From: Planctomycetota bacterium
GTDB lineage: Bacteria > Planctomycetota > UBA8742 > UBA2392
Direction: 5' to 3'
DNA length: 64,000 nucleotides
NCBI GenBank assembly: GCA_016712285.1
Contig: JADJRK010000001.1
Coordinates: 1,984,001 to 2,048,000, forward strand
Part shown: piece after piece, positions 9,135-17,199 of the stretch
Layout of the letters: every line of letters begins with the position of its first letter
Numbering within the stretch: position 1 is the stretch's first letter
Position numbers and translations under genes: made by a program
The notes under the pieces: generated by a model
What the model was told of the DNA's origin: nothing
What the model saw: the letters and a program-made list of their open reading frames with translations, nothing else
The model's database searches: none

Positions 9135-9413
9135 AGCCGGGAGTGCCCAACCTCGTAACGCTGTCGCTGTGCGTAACGCACGTCAGTCCGGCAACGCGAG
9201 CCGCGCAGACACGCGGCATGTGCGGATGATATCGCGCAGAGACACCGGTATCAAACCCCGAGTTGCCGCGCTGCGCCGGGTATCACAAGTCACGGCCCCG
9301 CGTCGTTTGCGGCTTTTGCGCGGCACGATAGCCTTGTGCGGTTCCGCCCAAGGCCGGTTGGTTCCTGCTCGCTATCTGTTTCGCGTGACTATAATTGCCC
9401 GCGGAGGAGTCCC

Positions 9414-11153
9414 ATGCGCAGATGCATGCTTGCCACGGCGATGCTGTGCCTGTTCAGCGTTTCGGTTCAGTCGCCGGCCATTGCCGAAGAAAAGCAAACG
9501 CTGGCATGGACATGCCCTGAACTCACGGCACTGCTGTACGTGCGCAAGTCAGCTGCGCCGGCACCAATGTCAGGTACTCGCTTCAACGCCGAGCATGGCG
9601 TGCTGCGCAGTCACCTGACCGAAACGGGCAACTGGGGTGTGGCGCCGGGCTGGCAGTTCAGTGAAGGCGAGTTCGTACTACGCGTCGCCAGCGTCGTGAG
9701 CGGCAAAGCCGTCGCCAAGTCCAAGACATGGGACGCCACCTTTGACCAGACGACGACGCCGTCGGCACTTCAGAGCGTGCCTGACATCCTGACCGCCGAG
9801 TACTCCGTCAAGGCAACCGAGGGCGACTTCACGACCATCCATGTCAAAGCCACCGGCGACGACGCCGAGGCCGAGAACAACTTCACCAACCGCCGCTGCG
9901 GGCCGCTGACCATCGAGATGGACGCGGTGTTTGACACCGCCAAGGGATGGCTGCACGGCGTCAAGGGCAGCTGGAAGGGCACGGGGTTGCGCGGCGACGT
10001 GAGTGTGGACTTCGAGTATGCGCTCGAGCGCGTGAAGTCGTTCGCAGACCGGGCCGCACTGGACAAGGCCGTCGAAACCGCTATCGACAAGGGTCTTGAG
10101 GCAATGGACGCGCGCGAAGATGACTACCGGCGCGGCGACTACGCGGCGTTCGCCGCGTACACCTATCTGCAAAGCGGGCGCGGCGCCAACAACAAGTTCA
10201 CGGCGTTGGCCCTGTCTCGCATGGTCAAAGAGGGCAGCGTGCTGAAGTACATCCAGACCTATCACGCCGCCTCGATGGTGCTTGCCCTTGAGGCCAAGTA
10301 CATCACCGACGAAGAGCGCCGGCAGGTCGCCAAGGGACAGCGCCCGGGCGCGATCAAGCGCGTGATGTCCGAGGCGGACAAAGCCGCCATAAAAGACGCC
10401 ATCGACTACATCGCGCGCGGACAAGCCAACGACGCGCCGGGGTTGTTCAGCTATGGCGAAACCATCGGCGCGGGCCAGAAGCCGGACCTGTCGAACACGC
10501 AGTTTGCCGCGCTTGCGCTTGCGGCCGCGGCACGCTGCGAAGTGGAAATCCCGGTCGGCATCGTGCGCGACATGGGCAACGGGCTGGTGAACTTCCAGCA
10601 GAAAGAGGGCCCCGAGGTGTGGCGCGTGAAAGGCCGCACCAAGCGCGGCGCATGGGACCGTGAACGCTACCCCGACCAGGCCCGCGGGTTTGCCTACGGG
10701 GGCATGGCGGGTGGTGTCGGCAGCGCCTATGGTTCGATGACGGGTGCGGGGACATGCTCGCTGCTGCTGCTGCTCGACATCTATGAGTCGTGGCCCAGCG
10801 AGCGCCAGAAGAAAGAACTGGCGGCGTCGCAGGCCAAGCAGTGGCAGGTCAGTGTGCAGAAGAACGCGGATTTCGGCATGGCCTGGCTTGAGCACAACTA
10901 CTCGGTGTCAGACAACCCGGGCCACGCCGCCGGCGAGTTCTTCTACTACCTGTATGCGCTTGAGCGTGTGGGGGCGTTCGCACCGACCGAGTTCATCGGC
11001 GAACACGAATGGTACACCGAGGGCGCGTTGACGCTGCTGCTGCGGCAGAACGACAAGGGCGGCTGGGGCAAGATCGAGGAAACCTGCTTCGCGCTGCTGT
11101 TCCTGGGCCGCGCGACAACACCAACGCGCCGTCGCGTTATCACAGGCAAGTAG
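9414..11153 (+). CDS. secreted alpha/alpha-toroid (prenyltransferase/squalene-cyclase-like) protein
   Basis: A 579-residue exported protein. ATG 9414 follows GGAGG by 5-6 bases and gives a clean signal peptide (MRRCMLATAMLCLFSVSVQS, cleavage after AIA). The open frame further upstream is not used. Residues ~25-220 are a beta-rich region of unknown type. From ~225 to the end the protein shows helical-pair repeats of the terpene-cyclase/prenyltransferase toroid: FAAYTYLQSGRG, SNTQFAALALAAAARC, GSMTGAGTCSLLLLLD, and a last QNDKGGWGKIEETCFALLFL with the QW-like G-G-W-G motif. No DxDD cyclase motif is present, so it is likely a non-enzymatic or differently acting relative. A second toroid protein lies at 56506-57933. 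Confidence 0.75.
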   Translation: MRRCMLATAMLCLFSVSVQSPAIAEEKQTLAWTCPELTALLYVRKSAAPAPMSGTRFNAEHGVLRSHLTETGNWGVAPGWQFSEGEFVLRVASVVSGKAVAKSKTWDATFDQTTTPSALQSVPDILTAEYSVKATEGDFTTIHVKATGDDAEAENNFTNRRCGPLTIEMDAVFDTAKGWLHGVKGSWKGTGLRGDVSVDFEYALERVKSFADRAALDKAVETAIDKGLEAMDAREDDYRRGDYAAFAAYTYLQSGRGANNKFTALALSRMVKEGSVLKYIQTYHAASMVLALEAKYITDEERRQVAKGQRPGAIKRVMSEADKAAIKDAIDYIARGQANDAPGLFSYGETIGAGQKPDLSNTQFAALALAAAARCEVEIPVGIVRDMGNGLVNFQQKEGPEVWRVKGRTKRGAWDRERYPDQARGFAYGGMAGGVGSAYGSMTGAGTCSLLLLLDIYESWPSERQKKELAASQAKQWQVSVQKNADFGMAWLEHNYSVSDNPGHAAGEFFYYLYALERVGAFAPTEFIGEHEWYTEGALTLLLRQNDKGGWGKIEETCFALLFLGRATTPTRRRVITGK

Positions 11154-11155
11154 CC

Positions 11156-11548
11156 TCACGCCCTGGCAGCGGCGACGATCTTTTCGATGGCGACGTCGGT
11201 TTCGCGCGCCGGGGTGTCGAGCGCCTTGTTCTCGAACATGCGCATCATCGAGCTTGGGCGCACGGTCTGGATGACGGTCTTGCCCCCGACGCTGGTCACC
11301 GCAATGCGGCACGGCAGGCAGGGTGCCACGCGCTGGTCGATGGTCAGGAACTGGCGGGCGTAGTTCGGCTCGCAGATCTCCACGACCGTGGCGTCTTCGC
11401 CGTACTGCACGCCCTTGTTGGCCATGATCTGCCGCAGGTTCAGCACGCCCAATACGCCAAAGCCGTTGGCCTTGGCGGCTTCCTGCACTTTGGTGACAGC
11501 CTGCTCGGTTGTGAGTGTGCTATCGGTTCGAATGAAGTCGTCGCTCAT
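11156..11548 (-). CDS. DUF302 domain-containing protein
   Basis: A 130-residue soluble protein of the DUF302 family, whose function is not established. Conserved features are TEQAVTKVQEAAKANGFGVL at the N-terminus, EICEPNYARQFL, and the APCLPCRIAV segment with two cysteines. It is the second gene of a two-gene minus-strand unit after the M55 peptidase, 16 bases downstream of it. It ends two bases from the convergent toroid gene stop. Confidence 0.85.
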   Translation of the reverse strand: MSDDFIRTDSTLTTEQAVTKVQEAAKANGFGVLGVLNLRQIMANKGVQYGEDATVVEICEPNYARQFLTIDQRVAPCLPCRIAVTSVGGKTVIQTVRPSSMMRMFENKALDTPARETDVAIEKIVAAARA

Positions 11549-11564
11549 GGCAGTCTCCCTGTGA

Positions 11565-12425
11565 TTACTTCAACCAACCCGGCTCTTCTTCCTGTGCCCG
11601 GCACACGGCCTTCCATGCGCGTTCGGCGGCTTCCACTGTATTGGCCGCCTTGGCGGCAATCGTGCGCTCGTCCGTGCGTTCGATGCCGCTGATTTCGGCG
11701 GCCTTGGCAGCCATCTCGCGGCGGTGGAACTCCACGCTGATCGTGACCGGCAGCGTCGGCTTGTGCGGTTTGACCTTGCCGGCCTTGAAGCGCTTCATGG
11801 CTTCCGTTGCGCCTTCTTCCAGCAGCTTGCGGGTCTTGGCCGGCGGCAGGCACAATGCTGCGCTGAAGCCGTAGGTCTGCTTGGTGCCGACAAAAACGAA
11901 ACCCTCCGGAATGCTGGCGCGCGCTTCGGGTTCAAGTTCGTGCGCACCTGACACCAGCGCAACCGGGATGTTCCAGTGACCGACGACGGCGGCGTTCAGA
12001 GCTGTTTCGCCGACGATTTCGCCGTTGATGCGGATGTTCGTGATCGCTGAACCTACCCACGTGTGGCACAGCAAACCGTTGGGAGTGCCGGCACGGGAGT
12101 GATAACCCGTAAAGAACGCGACCTGGCATGTCTCATCACAGCCCTGTGACTGGCAAAGCGGCTTGTTCGAGGGGCTGGCCGGGCCAATCACAAGCTGGGC
12201 GGCTTCGTGCAGTTCCTCGATGATCAGGTTGCGCATGACGCCGTGGCCGTCACAGACAATGAACTCGGCTGAAGGCTCCACGCGCAATGCACCGGTGATC
12301 ACAGCGTTGACGTCGGCGGTCATGAGCTTGCGCGCGCGCTCATAGGTCTTGCCGTCGGGCACAAGCTGGTCGCGATGGACCACGCCGGTAACGCCTTCCA
12401 TATCTGCAGAAATGAAGACCTTCAT
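11565..12425 (-). CDS. M55 family metallopeptidase (D-aminopeptidase DppA-like)
   Basis: A 286-residue cytosolic zinc peptidase. It begins MKVFISADMEGVTGVVH, where the Asp-x-Glu pair gives metal ligands, and continues with EFIVCDGHGVMRNLI (His ligand) and FFTGYHSRAGTPNG (further His/active-site residues). It then has NGLLCHTWVGSAITNIRING, with the invariant NG pair of DppA proteins. M55 enzymes release N-terminal D-amino acids from peptides and are often linked to peptidoglycan turnover; the true substrate here is unknown. It is followed by the DUF302 gene and lies divergent from a large secreted protein gene 49 bases away. Confidence 0.92.
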   Translation of the reverse strand: MKVFISADMEGVTGVVHRDQLVPDGKTYERARKLMTADVNAVITGALRVEPSAEFIVCDGHGVMRNLIIEELHEAAQLVIGPASPSNKPLCQSQGCDETCQVAFFTGYHSRAGTPNGLLCHTWVGSAITNIRINGEIVGETALNAAVVGHWNIPVALVSGAHELEPEARASIPEGFVFVGTKQTYGFSAALCLPPAKTRKLLEEGATEAMKRFKAGKVKPHKPTLPVTISVEFHRREMAAKAAEISGIERTDERTIAAKAANTVEAAERAWKAVCRAQEEEPGWLK

Positions 12426-12474
12426 GGCTGCTCCGGTTCGCTAGAATCGGCAGCTTACCGGTTTGGGGTGCAAA

Positions 12475-14514
12475 ATGAACAAGCTGATCCTGTCGCTGTT
12501 GGTGTGCGCGACGGCGGCATACGCGCAAGAAGTTCCTGAGTTCGCCAATGATGACGCGTTTGCGGCAGCAGTCGACTGGCGCCGAATCGGTGGACCCGCG
12601 CCCGCAGGGGCGACGCGCATCGCGGCAGAGAACCTGTGGTGTGCAAGCTGGGGTGCGATGGACGATGCAATTACATGCTGGTCGCCCACCAGTGCGGAAT
12701 CACTATCCTTGAAGCTGACCACGACCTTCGATGTCGAGATCACCCGCGACGGGCGCTGGGTTGCCGGCCTGGGCATCGGCGATTGCAAGCTCTGGCATAT
12801 CACGCACGCGCCAAAACTGCAGGCAACGCAGGTGCTGGAATTCTCCGACATCCAGACCATGGAACTCTCGCCCGACGGCTCGCTTTTCTTGATCTGTACC
12901 AGCGATCTCGTCTGGAAGACGTATCGACTCGAGGCCGGCCAAGCCAAGGAAGTGACGGCAAAGGCACCGGCCGAGCATGTGTACCTGAGGTATGGCGGTA
13001 GTCCTTCAACAGTGCTCGCCACGCTCGGCAAGGATCGTCACGAGTTGTGGAGATTGCAGGACGGGAGCTGGCAGACAGTGCGCGGGCTCAATGCAGACTT
13101 GAAGTTTCCGCGACTGATCGGGCCAGAGCTAGCTTACATCATCAAGCTCGATGGTGACACCTGGCTGCCGGTGCTGCACTGGGTCGTGGATGGCAAGCTT
13201 TCCGAGCCGCTGAAGTTCGGGCACGCCGGGACATGGTTCCAGGCATCGAGCGCGACAACTCTGATGATCTGCCAAGCCGATGACTCGGTTTGCCTGTACG
13301 AGATCGACAGCGCCGGCCGCACAGCGCGCCTCAAGACGATGAAAACGGCGCCCACGGGCAGCCAGTTCGTGACATGCCTTGCCAAGGACGTCTACTCGGT
13401 AGCACCTGGCGGATTCTTTCAGTGGACATCCGGCAATACCGACTTGAAGGCGCGCATTGGCGGCGACACCGTTCTCTGGCAGGAGTGGACCGGTGTACCG
13501 GACCCAAAGCAGCGGCCAAGCGTCGAGTGGAAAGCGAAATTCCATGCCGCGCGGCTGGACGCAACAGAGATTACGGTAGCTGTGACGGCCACGAACACCG
13601 GCGACCGTCCGGAACCGCAACTGGTCTGCGACGTTGAGTTCGATGGCGCCCTGGTCTGCCCGGCGCGGATCTACTTCGGCACGGTCGCAGCTGGCGCCGC
13701 GGCAACCCGAAGTGTTCGCATTCCGTTCCAAGCCGAAGGGGGCAAGCGCGCCGCACACATTCGCCTGGTTCCGCGGCAATGCGCCAAGCGCGCGTGGATG
13801 GCGCTGACTTGGCAGTACTTGCCGTGTGCGGCCCGCAACGCCGAAGAACTCGACGAGCTGGCCAGAAAGATCCACGCCGAGTCACACAGGGTCCTGAGCG
13901 AGATCACGGGACGCAAGATTGAATCCACGTTGAAGCTCCTGCCGCCGCAGTTCCTGGGCTTCACGGCAGGCACAGGGTTCGGGACGGGCCCCGAGGTCGG
14001 CTACATGAACCTCTGGCGCTGCACAGACGGCGCGCAGCTACAAATGCTGGAGTTGATGGGCGTTGACGACCTGGACGAAGGATTCCGCAACATGGAGGCC
14101 CTCACGTGGTCGTACCTGTGCCACGAGGCAGTGCACATTGCGCGTGCCAACCAGTTTGCAGCATGGGACGAGGAGTACGTGGCCAACATGATCCAGCCGT
14201 GGCTGCTGCGCCGGGTAATGGAGACGCTGAAGGCGCCGTTCACTGCACACCAAGTCGAGCATCAACTCGAGATCATCGCCACGCGCTATCGCGCCTCCCT
14301 GCCGGCTTCCAAGGTGACGCCCGTTGACGCGTTTGTGGCCCGCGACGGCACGGGCGAGTGCTTCGACATCGGGCCGTGGGAGATGTTCCTTGAAGATACG
14401 GGCGCTTACATTTACTTCGGCGCGCGCATCAATGCGCACAGCATCGCCCTGGATACTTCGCTGGAGAAGCTGTGCGAGAAGTACCTGAAACAGCCCGCGA
14501 AGCGTGAAGACTAG
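12475..14514 (+). CDS. secreted protein with beta-propeller-like N-terminus and HExxH motif
   Basis: A 679-residue exported protein. ATG 12475 (after GGGG) gives a signal peptide MNKLILSLLVCATAAYA. The first ~330 residues contain repeated four-strand patterns with W/D ends (VAGLGIGDCKLWHI, LSPDGSLFLICTSDLVWKTY), suggesting a beta-propeller. Residues ~340-430 look like an Ig-like domain (VTATNTGDRPEPQLVCDVEF). The last ~230 residues carry LCHEAVHIAR with H-E-A-V-H at 550-554 and DEE twelve residues on, a plausible zinc-protease site. I cannot place it in a known peptidase family. Its stop overlaps the convergent cytochrome gene stop (CTAG). Confidence 0.65.
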   Translation: MNKLILSLLVCATAAYAQEVPEFANDDAFAAAVDWRRIGGPAPAGATRIAAENLWCASWGAMDDAITCWSPTSAESLSLKLTTTFDVEITRDGRWVAGLGIGDCKLWHITHAPKLQATQVLEFSDIQTMELSPDGSLFLICTSDLVWKTYRLEAGQAKEVTAKAPAEHVYLRYGGSPSTVLATLGKDRHELWRLQDGSWQTVRGLNADLKFPRLIGPELAYIIKLDGDTWLPVLHWVVDGKLSEPLKFGHAGTWFQASSATTLMICQADDSVCLYEIDSAGRTARLKTMKTAPTGSQFVTCLAKDVYSVAPGGFFQWTSGNTDLKARIGGDTVLWQEWTGVPDPKQRPSVEWKAKFHAARLDATEITVAVTATNTGDRPEPQLVCDVEFDGALVCPARIYFGTVAAGAAATRSVRIPFQAEGGKRAAHIRLVPRQCAKRAWMALTWQYLPCAARNAEELDELARKIHAESHRVLSEITGRKIESTLKLLPPQFLGFTAGTGFGTGPEVGYMNLWRCTDGAQLQMLELMGVDDLDEGFRNMEALTWSYLCHEAVHIARANQFAAWDEEYVANMIQPWLLRRVMETLKAPFTAHQVEHQLEIIATRYRASLPASKVTPVDAFVARDGTGECFDIGPWEMFLEDTGAYIYFGARINAHSIALDTSLEKLCEKYLKQPAKRED

Positions 14515-14915
14515 CGCCAACGCGGCGCGCCTGCTTTCACCCAGTCGATGAGTACTTGCTGTTCGTCATCGGTGAGCGAGTCGGCGAGGCTTGGTATGCC
14601 ATTTTCGTCAAACGCGCGCGGCATTTTTCCTTCCACGGCTGTGATATAGACCAGCCGCGACTTGCCGGGCTTGCCGGGAATCACGAGGCTGTAGTCGATC
14701 AGCTTGTCGTAGTCGAGAATCCAGTCCACGGCGCCGGTCTCGCCATAGGCCTTCTTGCCCGGCTCGCCGTGGCAGCCCCAGCAACGATTGCGCAGTACTT
14801 CGTAGGCCTGCTGTTCGAGTGTCGGTGCCGGCACAGGGCCAGGCGCAGGCTTGGGCGATGCACAGCCCGCCGCGAGCGCGCCGAAACATGCAATGGCAAG
14901 CAGTGTCAGTCGCAT
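14511..14915 (-). CDS. cytochrome c-type lipoprotein
   Basis: A 134-residue exported lipoprotein. The lipobox LAAGC puts the lipidated cysteine at residue 18; a proline-rich linker follows. A single haem-binding motif C-W-G-C-H lies at 45-49, and the possible axial methionine is in VEGKMPRAF. The end SLTDDEQQVLIDWVKAGAPRW is the typical tail of planctomycete-type cytochrome c domains (DDEI..L..WI..GAPWP-like). Such proteins carry electrons at the outer face of the membrane. No oxidase or dehydrogenase partner is adjacent. Its TAG stop overlaps the upstream convergent gene's TAG in a CTAG tetramer. Confidence 0.85.
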   Translation of the reverse strand: MRLTLLAIACFGALAAGCASPKPAPGPVPAPTLEQQAYEVLRNRCWGCHGEPGKKAYGETGAVDWILDYDKLIDYSLVIPGKPGKSRLVYITAVEGKMPRAFDENGIPSLADSLTDDEQQVLIDWVKAGAPRWR

Positions 14916-14934
14916 ACCCGCGCCTCCGTGCCGC

Positions 14935-15399
14935 CTACATGTAAGGCATCACCGGTACCTTGTCGAGCAACCGCTGATACACCGCCAGCGCGCCGCGGTG
15001 GTGGCTGGTGTGCTCGTGGATGCCGCCAATGATGCTGAAGCGCGGCGCACCCGACATCACCTGCCCCTGGATCGGCTTGGACCACTCGTCTTCACCCGTC
15101 TCGGCCAGCTTCTTCAGCAGCCGGTTGGTCGAATCCTCATGCCACTTGCGCGCGGCTTGCAGGCTGGTGCAGGCGCGCACCTTGGCTTCGTGCTTGGCGA
15201 AGTCCATGTCAAAGCCGGCACCAAACGCGCCATCAAGAAACCAGTCAATCGTCTGCGCGGTGTGGGCCACGTGCTGCGCGACGCTGAACATGTCGGGCTT
15301 GGGCGCAAACCCGCTGTCAGCCTCGTCGAGCTTGCTGGTACTGGTGTCGAAAAAGTGCTTAGTGAGCTTGATGGTGTTGATCAACGCATCGCGGTTCAT
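14935..15399 (-). CDS. DinB family protein
   Basis: About 154 residues, a four-helix bundle of the DinB/YfiT-like superfamily. The predicted metal-binding histidines are in FSVAQHVAHTAQTIDWFLDG and in GGIHEHTSHHRGAL. Start ATG at 15399 is chosen because GGAGG lies five bases upstream; the longer frame is not supported. Members include bacillithiol or mycothiol S-transferases and stress proteins, but this one cannot be assigned a substrate. Single gene, 19 bases after the cytochrome lipoprotein gene in the same direction (the lipoprotein is downstream). Confidence 0.85.
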   Translation of the reverse strand: MNRDALINTIKLTKHFFDTSTSKLDEADSGFAPKPDMFSVAQHVAHTAQTIDWFLDGAFGAGFDMDFAKHEAKVRACTSLQAARKWHEDSTNRLLKKLAETGEDEWSKPIQGQVMSGAPRFSIIGGIHEHTSHHRGALAVYQRLLDKVPVMPYM

Positions 15400-15548
15400 G
15401 GCAGCCTCCGTTCGGTGCTGCAAGTTTACCACCGCCTGCGACACAGGTGTGTGACAACCCTTGCCCGCCGGTCTCCCTACTTTCCCTTTGCCAATGCCGC
15501 ACTAGAGTACCCGCCGCGAGCGGCTTTGAATGGGGAGTTTGGCCTTTC

Positions 15549-16568
15549 ATGCTGATCCTGATGAAGTCCAACGCCAGCGAAGAACAACTCAGCGCGGTCG
15601 CCGCCCGCGTCTCTGAGCTGGGCCTTACCGCGCACCCGCTGAAGAGCTCGGCCCGCACCGTGGTCGGCGTCACGGGCGACATCAACGGCCATGACCCCGC
15701 TGCCTTTTCCAGCCTGCCCGGCGTAAGCCGCGTGATGCGCCTGTCGGTGCCGTTCAAGCTCGCGGCCCGCGAATTCCATGAAGACGACACCGTCGTAGAT
15801 GTCAGCGGCGTGACCATCGGCGCGGGCCAGAAGCTCTGCGTCATGGCCGGCCCGTGCAGCTTCGAAAGCCCTGGGCAAGTGCTGGCCATCGCGCGCGCCG
15901 TCAAAGCCGCAGGCGCGACGGTCATGCGAGGCGGCCTGTTCAAGCCGCGCACCAGCCCGTTCAGCTTTCAGGGGTTGGGCAAAGACGGCTTCAAACTCAT
16001 GGCCGATGTGCGCCGCGAAACCGGCCTGCGCTTCGTGACCGAGGCCATGGACGAAGCGGGCCTTGAGCTGGTCGATGAGCACGCCGACATGATCCAGATC
16101 GGTGCCCGCAACATGCAAAATTTCAGCCTGCTCAAGCGCGCGGGCAAAGCGCGCAAGCCGGTGCTGCTCAAGCGCGGAATGTCGGCAACACTTGAGGAAT
16201 GGCTGACCGCGGCTGACTACGTGCTCAGCGGCGGCAACCGCAACGTGGTGCTGTGTGAGCGCGGCATCCGCACGTTTGCCACGCACACGCGCAACACGCT
16301 TGACCTCAGCGCCGTGCCCGCCGTGAAAGAGCTTTCGCACCTGCCGATCATCGTCGACCCAAGCCACGGCACAGGCTTTCGCCAATACGTGCCGCCGATG
16401 GCGCTTGCGGCAGTGGCTGCGGGCGCTGACGGCATCATGGTCGAGGTACACAACGAGCCCGACAAGGCCAAGAGCGACGGCGGCCAGAGCCTGTACATCG
16501 AGCAGTTTGAAGCACTGATGAAAGCGATTCCTGCCGTCGCACAAGCGGTCGGCCGGGCTACCGGATAA
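15549..16568 (+). CDS. aroF: 3-deoxy-7-phosphoheptulonate synthase (type I-beta)
   Basis: A 339-residue DAHP synthase, the first enzyme of the shikimate pathway, joining phosphoenolpyruvate and erythrose 4-phosphate. The first ~70 residues form the ferredoxin-like regulatory extension (MLILMKSNASEEQLSAVAAR, SARTVVGVTGD). The barrel follows with CVMAGPCSFES, VMRGGLFKPRTSPFSFQG, FVTEAMDE, IGARNMQNFSLLK, VLLKRGMSATLEEW, CERGIRTF, PIIVDPSHGTG and DGIMVEVHNEP. These contain the metal-binding Cys, His, Glu and Asp and the PEP-binding residues. ATG 15549 is the only sensible start. The barrel is also related to KDO8P synthase, but the N-terminal extension and the motifs favour DAHP synthase. Confidence 0.94.
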   Translation: MLILMKSNASEEQLSAVAARVSELGLTAHPLKSSARTVVGVTGDINGHDPAAFSSLPGVSRVMRLSVPFKLAAREFHEDDTVVDVSGVTIGAGQKLCVMAGPCSFESPGQVLAIARAVKAAGATVMRGGLFKPRTSPFSFQGLGKDGFKLMADVRRETGLRFVTEAMDEAGLELVDEHADMIQIGARNMQNFSLLKRAGKARKPVLLKRGMSATLEEWLTAADYVLSGGNRNVVLCERGIRTFATHTRNTLDLSAVPAVKELSHLPIIVDPSHGTGFRQYVPPMALAAVAAGADGIMVEVHNEPDKAKSDGGQSLYIEQFEALMKAIPAVAQAVGRATG

Positions 16569-16588
16569 TCCGGCTTCGGGACTGCGCC

Positions 16589-16804
16589 ATGTCGAATTTC
16601 ATTCTCGCCTTCAACATTGAGCAGAAGAAGGAAGTGCTGGAGGCCCTGGCCGAGGTCACGGGCATCGTTGTCTCGGGCCGGCCGCAAGCCGACGGCACGA
16701 TCCGCATTCGCACCGTCACCCGCAACCTTGACGATGAAAGCGCCGCGGTGCATGCCGTCGAGGACATCCCGGGCGTGATCGACCTGCGCCTGCTGGAAAA
16801 GTGA
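16589..16804 (+). CDS. small ferredoxin-fold protein, possibly NapD-like
   Basis: A 71-residue protein with an evident beta-alpha-beta-beta-alpha-beta pattern: FILAFNI / KKEVLEALAEV / GIVVSGRPQ / GTIRIRTVTR / DESAAVHAVEDI / PGVIDLRLLEK. NapD chaperones and some ACT-like proteins share this layout (strand, helix, two strands, helix, and the terminal V-x-G-V-x-x-x-x-L). It is 20 bases after aroF on the same strand and may be cotranscribed. No nap genes are present, so the NapD link is a fold resemblance only. Confidence 0.55.
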   Translation: MSNFILAFNIEQKKEVLEALAEVTGIVVSGRPQADGTIRIRTVTRNLDDESAAVHAVEDIPGVIDLRLLEK

Positions 16805-16808
16805 GCGG

Positions 16809-17138
16809 CTAGCCGCAGTCGGCAAATGCGCCAATGCCGTCTTCGCGCATGACCTGCACGCCCAGCACCGTTACCGGCGACGCCTTCACGTTCCAGCGCG
16901 CGACGGATTGTTCCAGCCACCAGTCGGCAATGTCTTCGACGCCGCGGTCGCCGTGGTCGCCGAAGTGCGGCGCGGTGTGGTGCATCCACTCCTGGATCTC
17001 GTGGGCGTCCACAACGCCGCGCACGCGCAGCACGACATTCCATGTGTGGTAGTGCGGGCTTGAGTGCACGGGGTGTTCAAGCCGCGACACATGGTGCGCC
17101 GCCTTGTACGTAAGCTCAACCAGAAGCCCGTTTGCCAT
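16809..17138 (-). CDS. 6-carboxytetrahydropterin synthase-like protein lacking the usual cysteine
   Basis: About 109 residues from ATG 17138. It resembles the QueD/PTPS tunnelling fold: YKAAHHVSRLEHP (first zinc His), SPHYHTWNVVLRVRGVVD (H-x-H pair and the following strand), then GVEDIADWWLEQ, which parallels the T-x-E-N-x-A-x-W-I helix of QueD, and a final strand VTVLGVQVMRED. All three zinc histidines can be placed. The catalytic Cys four residues before the H-x-H in QueD is replaced (VHSSPHYH), so activity may differ from queuosine synthesis. Convergent with the small gene at 16589-16804, four bases apart. Confidence 0.55.
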   Translation of the reverse strand: MANGLLVELTYKAAHHVSRLEHPVHSSPHYHTWNVVLRVRGVVDAHEIQEWMHHTAPHFGDHGDRGVEDIADWWLEQSVARWNVKASPVTVLGVQVMREDGIGAFADCG

Positions 17139-17199
17139 CGGCGCGTTTCTGCCATGTGCGCGCATTTTCGCAACCGGCAGCGCAGCGACCCGGGCTCAC

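Noticed and set aside
9678..10895. A 405-codon open frame opposite the toroid protein
   Set aside because: Low-complexity His/Arg/Leu composition, no ribosome site; antisense shadow.
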